64,000 nt of DNA from assembly GCA_028689145.1 (NCBI GenBank), contig JAQTWT010000001.1, forward strand, positions 62,001-126,000. Direction: 5' to 3'. Under the pieces are notes generated by a model. That model ran no database searches, was not told the DNA's origin, and was given only the letters and a program-made list of their open reading frames with translations. Positions 43,528-52,348 of the stretch are shown here, piece after piece. This stretch comes from Gallionella sp. (GTDB taxonomy: Bacteria; Pseudomonadota; Gammaproteobacteria; Burkholderiales; Gallionellaceae). The position numbers and the translations under genes are program-made. The first letter of the stretch is position 1, and every line of letters starts with the position of its first letter.

Positions 43528-44976
43528 ATGCTCAAAACCTCCAAAAACACGCTGGATCCGTCCGACTGGCAAGATTTCCGACAGCAGGGACACCGGATGC
43601 TGGACGATATGCTGGACTATATTGAGCATCTGCGCGAGCGGCCGGTCTGGCAGCCCCTCCCACCGGAGGTGCGCGCCTCATTCCGCCAAACAATTGGCGA
43701 CGAGCCGCTTGATCTTGCCGCGGCGCATGACCTATTCATGCAGAATGTGCTGCCCTATGCCGTGGGCAACACCCACCCCGGCTTCATGGGCTGGGTTCAC
43801 GGCGGCGGCACTCCGGTCGGCATGCTGGCCGAGATGCTGTCCGCCGGATTAAACGCCAACCTCGGCGGACGCGATCAGGCACCCGTCGAACTGGAGCGGC
43901 AAATGGTGCAGTGGGTACGGGAACTGTTTGGTTTTCCGCAAACCGCCAGCGGCCTGTTCGTCACCGGCACGTCTATGGCGAACCTGATCGGCGTACTGAT
44001 CGCCCGCACTGCCGCACTGGGTATCGGCGTGCGTCAAAACGGGATGCCCAGCAAACCACGCCTGAGTGCATACACCTCCGCCAGCGCCCATATCAGCATT
44101 GCCCGCGCGATGGATATTGCCGGCATCGGCAGCGGCGCACTGCGCATGATTCCGGTGAATGACCTGCACCAGATGGATGTCGATGCGCTTGAACGCGCCA
44201 TCGCGGCAGACAAACAGGCGGGACTGACCCCGTTTTTCATCGCCGGAACGGCGGGTACCGTGGATGCGGGTGCCATCGACCCGCTTAACGTCCTCGCGGA
44301 AATTGCGCAGCGCGAAAACGTCTGGTTTCATGTTGACGGTGCGTATGGCGCGCTCGGCATGCTGGCAAAAGATATTGCACCGCGCCTGCATGGAATAGAG
44401 CGTGCCGACTCCATCGCTTTCGACTTTCACAAATGGGGACAAGTGCCGTATGACGCGGGATTCATTCTGGTGAAAGACGGCGCACTGCACCACAGCACAT
44501 TTGCCTCGCCGGCCGCGTACCTGAAACGGGAAACGCGCGGAATGGCGGCCGGTTCACCGTGGCCGTGCGACTTTGGCCCCGATCTGTCGCGCGGCTTCAG
44601 GGCGCTTAAAACCTGGTTCACCATCCAAGTGTACGGCGCGGAGAAACTAGGGCAAATCATTGCCAATACTTGCGCGTTGGCACAGCACCTGAAGCGACGC
44701 ATCGAAGCTGAGCCGATGCTGGAACTGCTCGCGCCGGTTGCGCTGAATATCGTATGCTTCCGTTACCGCAGCGCGGATGCCGACCGGGTGAATGCCGACA
44801 TTGCCGTTGCATTGCAGGAATCCGGAATTGCCGCACCGTCAACGACAACCATCAACGGACAACTCGCGCTCCGAGTCGCGATTGTCAATCATCGCACCCA
44901 TGCGGGCGACATTGATGCCTTGGTGGATGCAACCATAGCATTCGGTAAATCCATTAGCGGAAGGGAGCCTCTTTAA
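43528..44976 (+). CDS. PLP-dependent decarboxylase (group II, aromatic-L-amino-acid-decarboxylase-like)
   Basis: HVDGAYGALGMLA; DSIAFDFHKWGQVPYDAGFILVKD (PLP lysine). Confidence 0.92.
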   Translation: MLKTSKNTLDPSDWQDFRQQGHRMLDDMLDYIEHLRERPVWQPLPPEVRASFRQTIGDEPLDLAAAHDLFMQNVLPYAVGNTHPGFMGWVHGGGTPVGMLAEMLSAGLNANLGGRDQAPVELERQMVQWVRELFGFPQTASGLFVTGTSMANLIGVLIARTAALGIGVRQNGMPSKPRLSAYTSASAHISIARAMDIAGIGSGALRMIPVNDLHQMDVDALERAIAADKQAGLTPFFIAGTAGTVDAGAIDPLNVLAEIAQRENVWFHVDGAYGALGMLAKDIAPRLHGIERADSIAFDFHKWGQVPYDAGFILVKDGALHHSTFASPAAYLKRETRGMAAGSPWPCDFGPDLSRGFRALKTWFTIQVYGAEKLGQIIANTCALAQHLKRRIEAEPMLELLAPVALNIVCFRYRSADADRVNADIAVALQESGIAAPSTTTINGQLALRVAIVNHRTHAGDIDALVDATIAFGKSISGREPL

Positions 44977-45103
44977 ATTCAAAATCCTAAGCTAGGCAAG
45001 GCGCGAAGGAAATTTTAGCGCGCCGCATATGTTTGATATGTAAGCGTTAAAATTTCCTGAGCAACGCAGCATCGCGACGAAGTTTGGATTTATAGAGGTT
45101 CCC
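44963..45103. repeat. MITE-like palindromic element overlapping the decarboxylase 3' end
   Basis: TIR-like gggagcctctttaaattc / ggatttatagaggttccc; internal arms aggaaatttta / taaaatttcct. Confidence 0.7.
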
Positions 45104-45138
45104 TGAAATGCAAACCCTGTTTAACCTTGGAAAATATT

Positions 45139-46383
45139 GTGAATACCGATAACCCACAAACCATGCAGCCAACCGAAAACGATCAGATGATCGGCCTTGC
45201 CAAGCTGATGAGAATGGCCTACTCGGGCGTTGATCTGGCACCTTTGGGCACCCAATTGATCGGGCGTGCCGGAGCCAGCTCCAGCAGTACGGCTGCCAGC
45301 GCCAATGCCTTGATGGATCTATATACGGTTTTACTGCTCAGGGGCGAACGGGAGCTGGCATTATCGATGCAGGCGGCCGCATTGCGATTGCAGCAGATAT
45401 ATTCCGCTCCGACCGCCACCGCGCCAGTCGCCCTCAGGTTGCTGGCCGTGATGACACCGGGCGATCTGATGGCGAACACGCCGCTGGAATTTTTGCTGGA
45501 AGACTCCGATGTCGCCCTCGATATGCTCTATGTGGGCCGGGAACTCCCCTTGCCTCCCGCATTGCCCGAGCATGACGTGTTGTTCGTGTCCATCGCGGAA
45601 TCCGACCAGAACCTACCGCTGCTGGCTCAAATCGGGGAAGCCGTGCAGTCTTGGCCGCGTCCGGTACTCAATATGCCCGAGCGAATTGCATTGATGTCGC
45701 GCGACGCGGCTTGCACATTGCTCAAAGAAGTGCCCGGCATCGTCATGCCGAATACGCACCGCGTTGACCGACAGATTCTGGAACAAGTCGCCCGCGCAGA
45801 GCGGACGATTACCGGCATCCTTGGCGACGGCGACTTTCCGGTCATCGTTCGCCCGGTCGATTCGCACGCCGGACAAGGGCTGGACAAGATCGATAATCCG
45901 GCGGCCCTGGCGGACTATCTGCTGAACATGCCGAATAGCGAATTTTATGTTGCGCGTTTTGTCGATTACCGAAGCGAGGACGGCCAGTTCAGAAAATATC
46001 GTATCGTACTGATGGAAGGGCAAGCCTATATTTGCCATCTGGCAATCTCCGAACACTGGATGATCCATTACCTGAATGCGGGAATGGCCGACAGCGCGGA
46101 AAAGCGCGCTGAAGAAGCGCGCGTGATGGCGGATTTCGACAGCGGTTTCGCCCGCCGCCATGCGGAAGCGCTCCGCATCATCGGCGAACGTGTCGGACTC
46201 GACTATCTCGGCATCGATTGCGCGGAGACCACCGGCGGCGAATTGCTGATTTTCGAAATCGACAACAGCATGATCGTTCATGCCATCGACCCGGTCGATG
46301 TATTCCCGTACAAGCAAACGCAAATGCGCAAAGTGTTCGAGGCTTTCCGCCGGATGCTGGGAAATACCATGCAGGGTGCTTAA
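45139..46383 (+). CDS. ATP-grasp-like (RimK-type) protein, function unknown
   Basis: FPVIVRPVDSHAGQGLDKIDNPAALADYLLN; FYVARFVDYRSEDGQFRKYRIVLMEGQAYICHLAIS; GLDYLGIDCAETTGGELLIFEIDNSMIVHAID. Confidence 0.72.
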   Translation: MNTDNPQTMQPTENDQMIGLAKLMRMAYSGVDLAPLGTQLIGRAGASSSSTAASANALMDLYTVLLLRGERELALSMQAAALRLQQIYSAPTATAPVALRLLAVMTPGDLMANTPLEFLLEDSDVALDMLYVGRELPLPPALPEHDVLFVSIAESDQNLPLLAQIGEAVQSWPRPVLNMPERIALMSRDAACTLLKEVPGIVMPNTHRVDRQILEQVARAERTITGILGDGDFPVIVRPVDSHAGQGLDKIDNPAALADYLLNMPNSEFYVARFVDYRSEDGQFRKYRIVLMEGQAYICHLAISEHWMIHYLNAGMADSAEKRAEEARVMADFDSGFARRHAEALRIIGERVGLDYLGIDCAETTGGELLIFEIDNSMIVHAIDPVDVFPYKQTQMRKVFEAFRRMLGNTMQGA

Positions 46384-46508
46384 AAACTACTGCGAGACGA
46401 TGATGCTGCGTTGTAAACCGCCGAAAAATGCTCATTTACTTGGTGTAAATTCCGCTTTTTCGCCGGTTTACGCCTTGCCTGATCGCCTCTCGCTACGTTT
46501 TTCAACGC
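46384..46508. repeat. imperfect palindromic repeat between ATP-grasp and PLP-fold genes
   Basis: gtaaaccgccgaaaaatgctcatttac / gtgtaaattccgctttttcgccggtttac arms. Confidence 0.8.
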
Positions 46509-46546
46509 CCTGCCAGACCTGTGGTTGACCACGACACCCACCCCCA

Positions 46547-48097
46547 ATGCCCAATAACCAGCCACCCGATGCCCTGCCGCCCACCGAGCAACTGCTGACC
46601 TCGGGCGGGGATGCGCGCATCGCGCTTGATCCGTCCAGCGGACTGAACAAATACGGTTGCCCGCCGCTCCCCGACCCGGAGCTGCTGTCATTCGGTTCTT
46701 CCACGGCATCGGTTATTTCCACAGCCGGTTTCGCTGCCGCAAACCAGCTGCGCGAGAAATTGCTGCGCGCCATCGCTACAGAACCGCATGCAACCGTCTA
46801 TGCGCGCGAAACACAACGCATCCGCTCGGAATTACTCCGGCTGTGCGAACTATCCGATCTCGCCGGACTAGAAGTGGTACTGGCCACCTCTGGCACAGAC
46901 GCGCATCTGATTGCCGCACAGTATGCGGGAAGCGGCCAAGCCACCCCCACGTTAGTGCTGATGGTAGAGGCTAATGAAACGGGCAGCGGCGTGGCTGCAG
47001 CCTTGTCCGGCCACCAAGCGGATACCACAGGACAGCCCGATACTGCCGCTATTGACGCTCCCCGCATCGCAAACAGCAGCGCGCTTGAAGTCGTCTCCGT
47101 GCCGATCAGGCTTGCCGATGGAGCAGCGCGGTCGTTGGCTGACGTTGATAATCAGATCGAATCCTTGGCAAACGAAGCGGTTGCACTGGGACGACGGGTT
47201 TTATTAATCCTTGTCGATCAATCCAAGACCGGCTTAATCGCACCCAGTCCGGCCTGCGCTGCCAAACTGCATCACAGCCTTCCGGATAGCCTTGATATTC
47301 TGGTTGATGCCTGCCAGTTTCGCATCGCGCCGCCGACTTTGCGCGCCTATCTGGAACATGGCTTCATGGTCGCACTGACCGGGTCAAAGTTCGTCACCGG
47401 ACCGTCTTTTTCAGCCGCCCTGCTGCTCCCTTTATCAGCGGCACAACGACTCCGGCAGAGACCATTCCCCACGGCTTTGCAACCCTATTCATGCCGGGGA
47501 AATTGGCCGACGAACTGGGATAGCGCAGACGTACTGAACAGTGATGCAAATTTCGGGCTACTGCTGCGCTGGGAAGCCGCGCTGGAGGAAATGCGCAGAT
47601 TCCATGCGCTACCGCAAACCGCGATCGTCAATTTCATTCAATCCTTTGATCACGCCGTCCGGCAACATTTAACCAACGATCCCGCCTTTGAAATATTGCC
47701 GGTGCCGCAACTTGACCGCAGCCCATTGATAGAAAACAACAGATGGGATCATCTCCAGACGGTTTTTTCTTTTCTGCTTTATCACCCGAAAATCAGCTCC
47801 GGGCGAATGCCGCTGTGCCGCGAAGAAACCCTGCATGTCTATAAACAACTGCAAACCAATTTGGCGAAAATCGCCGCAAACCAGACAGGTGATATTGGAG
47901 CGTTACGCATTCAGCTTGGACAACCGGTTGCGTGCGGCAAACGTAACGGGATAGAGGTAAGCGCATTGCGCCTATGCGCCAGCGCGCGGCTGATTGCCGA
48001 TGCGGTCTCGGCGGATGACAAAGGAGTTGCCGCCACGATGGAACAGGCGTTGGCGGCGTTAAGCAAAGCGGCGTTGATCGCCGGGACGCTGGAATGA
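46547..48097 (+). CDS. PLP-dependent fold-type I enzyme (aminotransferase/cysteine-desulfurase-like), function unknown
   Basis: VVLATSGTDAHLIAAQYAG; LVDACQFRIAPPTLRAYLEHGFMVALTGSKFVTGPSFSAALLLP (candidate PLP Lys). Confidence 0.7.
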   Translation: MPNNQPPDALPPTEQLLTSGGDARIALDPSSGLNKYGCPPLPDPELLSFGSSTASVISTAGFAAANQLREKLLRAIATEPHATVYARETQRIRSELLRLCELSDLAGLEVVLATSGTDAHLIAAQYAGSGQATPTLVLMVEANETGSGVAAALSGHQADTTGQPDTAAIDAPRIANSSALEVVSVPIRLADGAARSLADVDNQIESLANEAVALGRRVLLILVDQSKTGLIAPSPACAAKLHHSLPDSLDILVDACQFRIAPPTLRAYLEHGFMVALTGSKFVTGPSFSAALLLPLSAAQRLRQRPFPTALQPYSCRGNWPTNWDSADVLNSDANFGLLLRWEAALEEMRRFHALPQTAIVNFIQSFDHAVRQHLTNDPAFEILPVPQLDRSPLIENNRWDHLQTVFSFLLYHPKISSGRMPLCREETLHVYKQLQTNLAKIAANQTGDIGALRIQLGQPVACGKRNGIEVSALRLCASARLIADAVSADDKGVAATMEQALAALSKAALIAGTLE

Positions 48098-48150
48098 AGA
48101 GGCCGCATGGCTGTGCAAAATCAAATGTGATGCTACCCCAGATGTTGAGT

Positions 48151-48803
48151 AAACTAATGTGAGCCCCTTTAGTTCGATTTCTCACCACCATTAAAGTAAA
48201 TTTCTCGAAAACGCCTACCCCACACAACCAATAACTTGGCTAAAGCAGCAAAACCAAACACAATCACCCCACCGTATGTTGCCATTCCTATTCTGCTATG
48301 CGAGATGAAATAATCGGTTCCGGGGCCTTCGAAGGGATCAAACTTAGACAAGAAAAGTATCTGAATTGCCAACAAGAACATGGCAACCATAAATACATAA
48401 CGTAACCAGAAGGGGGCATGGTGGGCTTTTATTTCTGCGAATTGATCTGTTTTACTGCCAATATCCAATGAAAAATAAATAATTGGCGTTAACATCCACA
48501 TGACAGAGAAGTAAAGCTGTAAAACTTGCGCCAGTTCATACTGTGCATTGATGTGATCTATCATGGGCACAATGCCAGCCATGACGCTCACAATGGTTCT
48601 CGCCACCGTGTAACGCAACACATCGACTGGTGAAAACAGGGCTATTGCCAATCCCACGAGTATCGGAATCCAAAACAAACGGCGCCTGTATTCAACAAAA
48701 ATCAACTGGATCAGGTTCGGCATCAATTTATTCATCCTATTGCCCTCCCTTTAAACACCGCATCGGTTGCCGAACTAAAGGGTTCAGCTTCACATTAAGT
48801 TTT
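48151..48803. repeat. inverted repeats flanking the hypothetical membrane protein gene
   Basis: Left aaactaatgtgagcccctttagttcg (48151-48176); right cgaactaaagggttcagcttcacattaagttt (48771-48803). Confidence 0.7.
48169..48735 (-). CDS. hypothetical membrane protein, several TM helices
   Basis: 188-aa hydrophobic protein; no recognised family. Confidence 0.7.
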   Translation of the reverse strand: MNKLMPNLIQLIFVEYRRRLFWIPILVGLAIALFSPVDVLRYTVARTIVSVMAGIVPMIDHINAQYELAQVLQLYFSVMWMLTPIIYFSLDIGSKTDQFAEIKAHHAPFWLRYVFMVAMFLLAIQILFLSKFDPFEGPGTDYFISHSRIGMATYGGVIVFGFAALAKLLVVWGRRFREIYFNGGEKSN

Positions 48804-48901
48804 TTTTCCATTTCACATCTCCTAACTAAAAGAACTAAAAGGGGCAGCCTGAGCTAACCCCTTTAGTAGTCTCAAGCATTGCGCCCGGTTTGTTTTACTG
48901 C

Positions 48902-49696
48902 TTACGGCAACGTCCTCGCGACACGAAATCCGAAGCTGCTGCTGCGGAACTCCGCCCGCGCCCCGATCCTGAAAGCCGCGCGCACGAACGGTGCTTCAAA
49001 GTTCCACGAACCGCCGCGCAGCATCCGTTCCACTCCATCTCCCAGCCATGCGCTACCATCCGCCGGAGCGCCGTTGTAACTTTCATGGTTGCTATCCTCC
49101 ACCCATTCCCACACGTTGCCGCTCATATCGTGCAAACAAAAAGCGTTGGCCTGCTTGGTTGCCACCGGATTGGTCGTCTTGCCGCTAGTACCCGGCGGAA
49201 CTGCATACGCGCCATACCACGCCACGCTGCCCGCGTCATCGCTGCCGCAATATTCCTGCTGCCCACCGGCGCGACAAGCATATTCCCATTCGGATTCACT
49301 TGGCAGGCGATATTGCTTGCCGGACTTGGCATTGAGCTTGCGGATGAATTCGTGGGCATCATTCCAGCTCACCTGCTCCACCGGGCAGTTGTCGCCGCAA
49401 TCTTTAAAGTAGCCGGGATTGTTACCCATCACCGCTCTCCATTGCGCCTGGGTAACTTCGGTTTTGCCCAGCTCAAAAGGTTTGGCGATGGTGACGCGAT
49501 GCGAGGGATTGAAACCCATCTCGAAACTGCCTGCCGGAATGACTGCCATTTCGATACTGCCCGCAGTGTCGCGAAACGACTTGCCATTTTGTTCAACCGG
49601 ATGAGCGATTGTCCCCGTTGAACATGCGGCTTGCGCGGTCGCAGGTAACGACATGAAGCAGAGTGCCGTGATAATGCCGAATGCCAGACGCGTCAT
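48902..49696 (-). CDS. secreted FGE-sulfatase/SUMF1-fold protein
   Basis: Signal peptide MMTRLAFGIITALCFMSLPATAQA; LGKTEVTQAQWRAVMG; YRLPSESEWEYACRAG; MSGNVWEWVED; RMLRGGSWNFEAPFVRAAFR. Confidence 0.9.
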   Translation of the reverse strand: MTRLAFGIITALCFMSLPATAQAACSTGTIAHPVEQNGKSFRDTAGSIEMAVIPAGSFEMGFNPSHRVTIAKPFELGKTEVTQAQWRAVMGNNPGYFKDCGDNCPVEQVSWNDAHEFIRKLNAKSGKQYRLPSESEWEYACRAGGQQEYCGSDDAGSVAWYGAYAVPPGTSGKTTNPVATKQANAFCLHDMSGNVWEWVEDSNHESYNGAPADGSAWLGDGVERMLRGGSWNFEAPFVRAAFRIGARAEFRSSSFGFRVARTLP

Positions 49697-49715
49697 CATT
49701 ACCGGCAACTCAGCA

Positions 49716-50402
49716 TTACGGCCTGATCTCCACCATGCCGTCCGGCCCGGCAATGCCGCCCAGTGTGCGGCCCGAGCGGGTGCGAACCTGAACCTGCTGA
49801 CCTTCGCTGGCATTGTTCAGCGCAACGCCTTCGTTGCGTACGCTGAAACCGTTGCCGCGCAGAATCAGTTGCACCGACTGGCCTTGCACGATGCTGTAGG
49901 GGGCGCGCAACATGGCTTCGCGCAATACCTGCCCGGTGTTAATACCGTAGCGCAGTACCTTGCCCACCACTTGTTTAACATCGGTAAGCCCGCCCGCCTG
50001 GGTAGTTTCGGTCGTCTGCGTGGCAATATCTTCCTCGCGCAGGGTATGCCCGAGCGGCAACGACCTTGCACTGATCAGCAGGTTGCTGTTGACCCTGATT
50101 TGCACGGGCACAGAAATACGCCATCCCCGCGCTTCATTACAGCGCACCCCGACGGCGGTTCTCCCGATCAGTTTACCGCCGGCGGGTAGAAAGGCTTCGA
50201 GTTTGCCGCATTCGGGCAGCGAGATGCGGCGGTCAATCTCCCCCACCGAGAAGGTGACCTTACCGGGCAGATCGGCGGTTTGCTGTTGCACGAAGGCCGC
50301 AATCACCTCCCGTACCAGCGCATGATCCTGTGTCCCGGCAAGCGCCGATGCTGCGGCCTGCAGCAGCAAGCACATCCATAAAAGTTTTTTCATGGGAGGC
50401 AT
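49716..50402 (-). CDS. flgA: flagellar basal body P-ring formation protein FlgA
   Basis: SAF-type C-term: LRYGINTGQVLREAMLRAPYSIVQGQSVQLILRGNGFSVRNEGVALNNASEGQQVQVRTRSGRTLGGI. Confidence 0.94.
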   Translation of the reverse strand: MPPMKKLLWMCLLLQAAASALAGTQDHALVREVIAAFVQQQTADLPGKVTFSVGEIDRRISLPECGKLEAFLPAGGKLIGRTAVGVRCNEARGWRISVPVQIRVNSNLLISARSLPLGHTLREEDIATQTTETTQAGGLTDVKQVVGKVLRYGINTGQVLREAMLRAPYSIVQGQSVQLILRGNGFSVRNEGVALNNASEGQQVQVRTRSGRTLGGIAGPDGMVEIRP

Positions 50403-50555
50403 TGTGCGTGCTGCAGGCTATTAAGGGAAGCAATAGATAAGCCCGAATTAAGGGGTAAAACCGCCACTAATCCGCAAATAACATAGCTTTCAGCCGGTCT
50501 AGGATGTTAGCCATGTTAATTGGTAATAAATGTCAGCAGATAAATAGGGGGCGGC

Positions 50556-50960
50556 ATGGTCAATAAATTGGACAATTTACTGAACTTCCATCAAACCGCG
50601 TTGAATTTGCGCGCGGCGCGTCAGGAGTTGCTGGCCTCGAATATCGCTAATGCCGACACGCCAAACTATAAAGCCAAGGATATTGATTTTGCCAGTGCTT
50701 TGCAGAATGCGCTGGCCGGCACATCACCGGAATTACCGGTCGTACAAACCTCCCCGATGCACTTCGGCGGAAATACCGGCGACACGATTCTGGGTTCGCC
50801 GGTGAGGTATCGCGTACCTGTCCAGCCCAGCGCTGACGGCAACACCGTCGATATGGATGTGGAGCGCGCGCAATTTGTCGACAACGCATTGCGTTACGAG
50901 GCCAGCGTGAATTTTGCCGGCGGCAAGCTTAAGGACATGCTGGCGGTAATACAGGGATAG
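50556..50960 (+). CDS. flgB: flagellar basal body rod protein FlgB
   Basis: LRAARQELLASNIANADTPNYKAKDIDFASAL. Confidence 0.96.
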   Translation: MVNKLDNLLNFHQTALNLRAARQELLASNIANADTPNYKAKDIDFASALQNALAGTSPELPVVQTSPMHFGGNTGDTILGSPVRYRVPVQPSADGNTVDMDVERAQFVDNALRYEASVNFAGGKLKDMLAVIQG

Positions 50961-51115
50961 CAAGCTTGGGGCAAGTCTGGCGCAGCCCCTGCAGTTTGAA
51001 AGTTGGTTTAATTTTGTATGGTAGCGCACAGAGTTAAATGTTCGGAAGTGGCATAAAGGCAGGCAGGCTGGAATAGATATATTCGGTTTGCGAAGCGAAA
51101 AACAAGGAGGTAGAT

Positions 51116-51520
51116 ATGTCTCTGTTTAACATATTCAATGTAGCAGGCTCCGGAATGGCCGCGCAATCGCAACGCCTGAACGTGGTCGCGAGTAATCTGG
51201 CGAATGCCGACAGCACCACCAGCGCCAACGGGCAACCCTATCGCGCAAAGCAAGTGGTGTTCAGCACGGTGCCGGTGGATGGCAGCGGCGCACAGGGGGT
51301 AAAAGTGGCTGCGGTAGTTGAGGACGGTTCCCCGATGAAACTAATCTACGACCCAAAGCATCCAATGGCCAACGAACAGGGCTATGTGGCGATGCCGAAT
51401 GTAAATGTGGTGGATGAGATGGTGAATATGATCTCTGCATCACGCTCTTATCAAAACAACGTCGATGTGATGAATACCTCCAAAACGCTGTTACTTAAAA
51501 CTTTAACCATCGGCCAGTAA
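51116..51520 (+). CDS. flgC: flagellar basal body rod protein FlgC
   Basis: [69 protein letters not shown]. Confidence 0.97.
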   Translation: MSLFNIFNVAGSGMAAQSQRLNVVASNLANADSTTSANGQPYRAKQVVFSTVPVDGSGAQGVKVAAVVEDGSPMKLIYDPKHPMANEQGYVAMPNVNVVDEMVNMISASRSYQNNVDVMNTSKTLLLKTLTIGQ

Positions 51521-51549
51521 TAATCGGCTCGCAATAAAAGGAAATTACC

Positions 51550-52212
51550 ATGCCTATCACACAAACCAGCAATACCACCTCGACAACCAATGCCGCCGCC
51601 GCTACTTCGGCCTCCAGCACAGCAGCCAGCACACAGGATAGATTTCTGAAGCTTCTGGTTACGCAGATGAAGAATCAGGATCCGCTCAACCCGATGGACA
51701 ACGCGCAGGTCACTTCGCAAATGGCGCAGCTCAGCACGGTATCCGGCATCGACAAGCTGAATGTCACTTTGCAGGCCTTGAGTGACAGCATGACTTCCAA
51801 CCAGTCGCTGCAAGCGGCCAGCATGATCGGGCACGGTGTATTGGTGCCGGGTAACGGTGTCGATCTGGCAAACGGTAGCGCCTACGGCGGCTTTGAATTA
51901 ACGCAAAGCGCTGACAATGTAACGATTTCGATCAAGAACAAAGCGGGTGCTTTGATTCGCAGTATTGATCTGGGCGATCAACCGGCAGGGATGGGGCACT
52001 GGCAATGGGATGGCAAGGATAACAACGGTGCAGCGGTAGCGGATGGCAGTTATACCTTTGCCGCCAGCGCACTTCAAGACGGCAGCAGAGCCGATGCAAC
52101 AGGACTGCAATTCGGTATGGTCAATAGCGTATCCCAAGGCAAACAAGGCGTAACTTTGAGCGTTGGGCAACTGGATGGCATTGCGATGTCGCAAGTCAAA
52201 CAGATACTCTAA
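51550..52212 (+). CDS. flgD: flagellar hook capping protein FlgD
   Basis: DRFLKLLVTQMKNQDPLNPMDNAQVTSQMAQLSTVSGIDKLN. Confidence 0.96.
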   Translation: MPITQTSNTTSTTNAAAATSASSTAASTQDRFLKLLVTQMKNQDPLNPMDNAQVTSQMAQLSTVSGIDKLNVTLQALSDSMTSNQSLQAASMIGHGVLVPGNGVDLANGSAYGGFELTQSADNVTISIKNKAGALIRSIDLGDQPAGMGHWQWDGKDNNGAAVADGSYTFAASALQDGSRADATGLQFGMVNSVSQGKQGVTLSVGQLDGIAMSQVKQIL

Positions 52213-52348
52213 CCGGATCAAGTTACAGTGAACCTCTAAAGAAAATCAAGCATTCCGTGATCATCGGCAGAAACTTGACTGGGGCGATACGGAATAAAAC
52301 AAACCGCAAGGCACTTGCCTTCGGTCAGTCTGATACAAGGAGAACATC

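Noticed and set aside
48151-48803. Insertion sequence around the 188-aa membrane protein
   Set aside because: No transposase motif; kept only as an inverted-repeat-flanked gene.
49653-50189. 178-aa + strand ORF over flgA
   Set aside because: Antisense to flgA, which has SAF-domain features and correct context.
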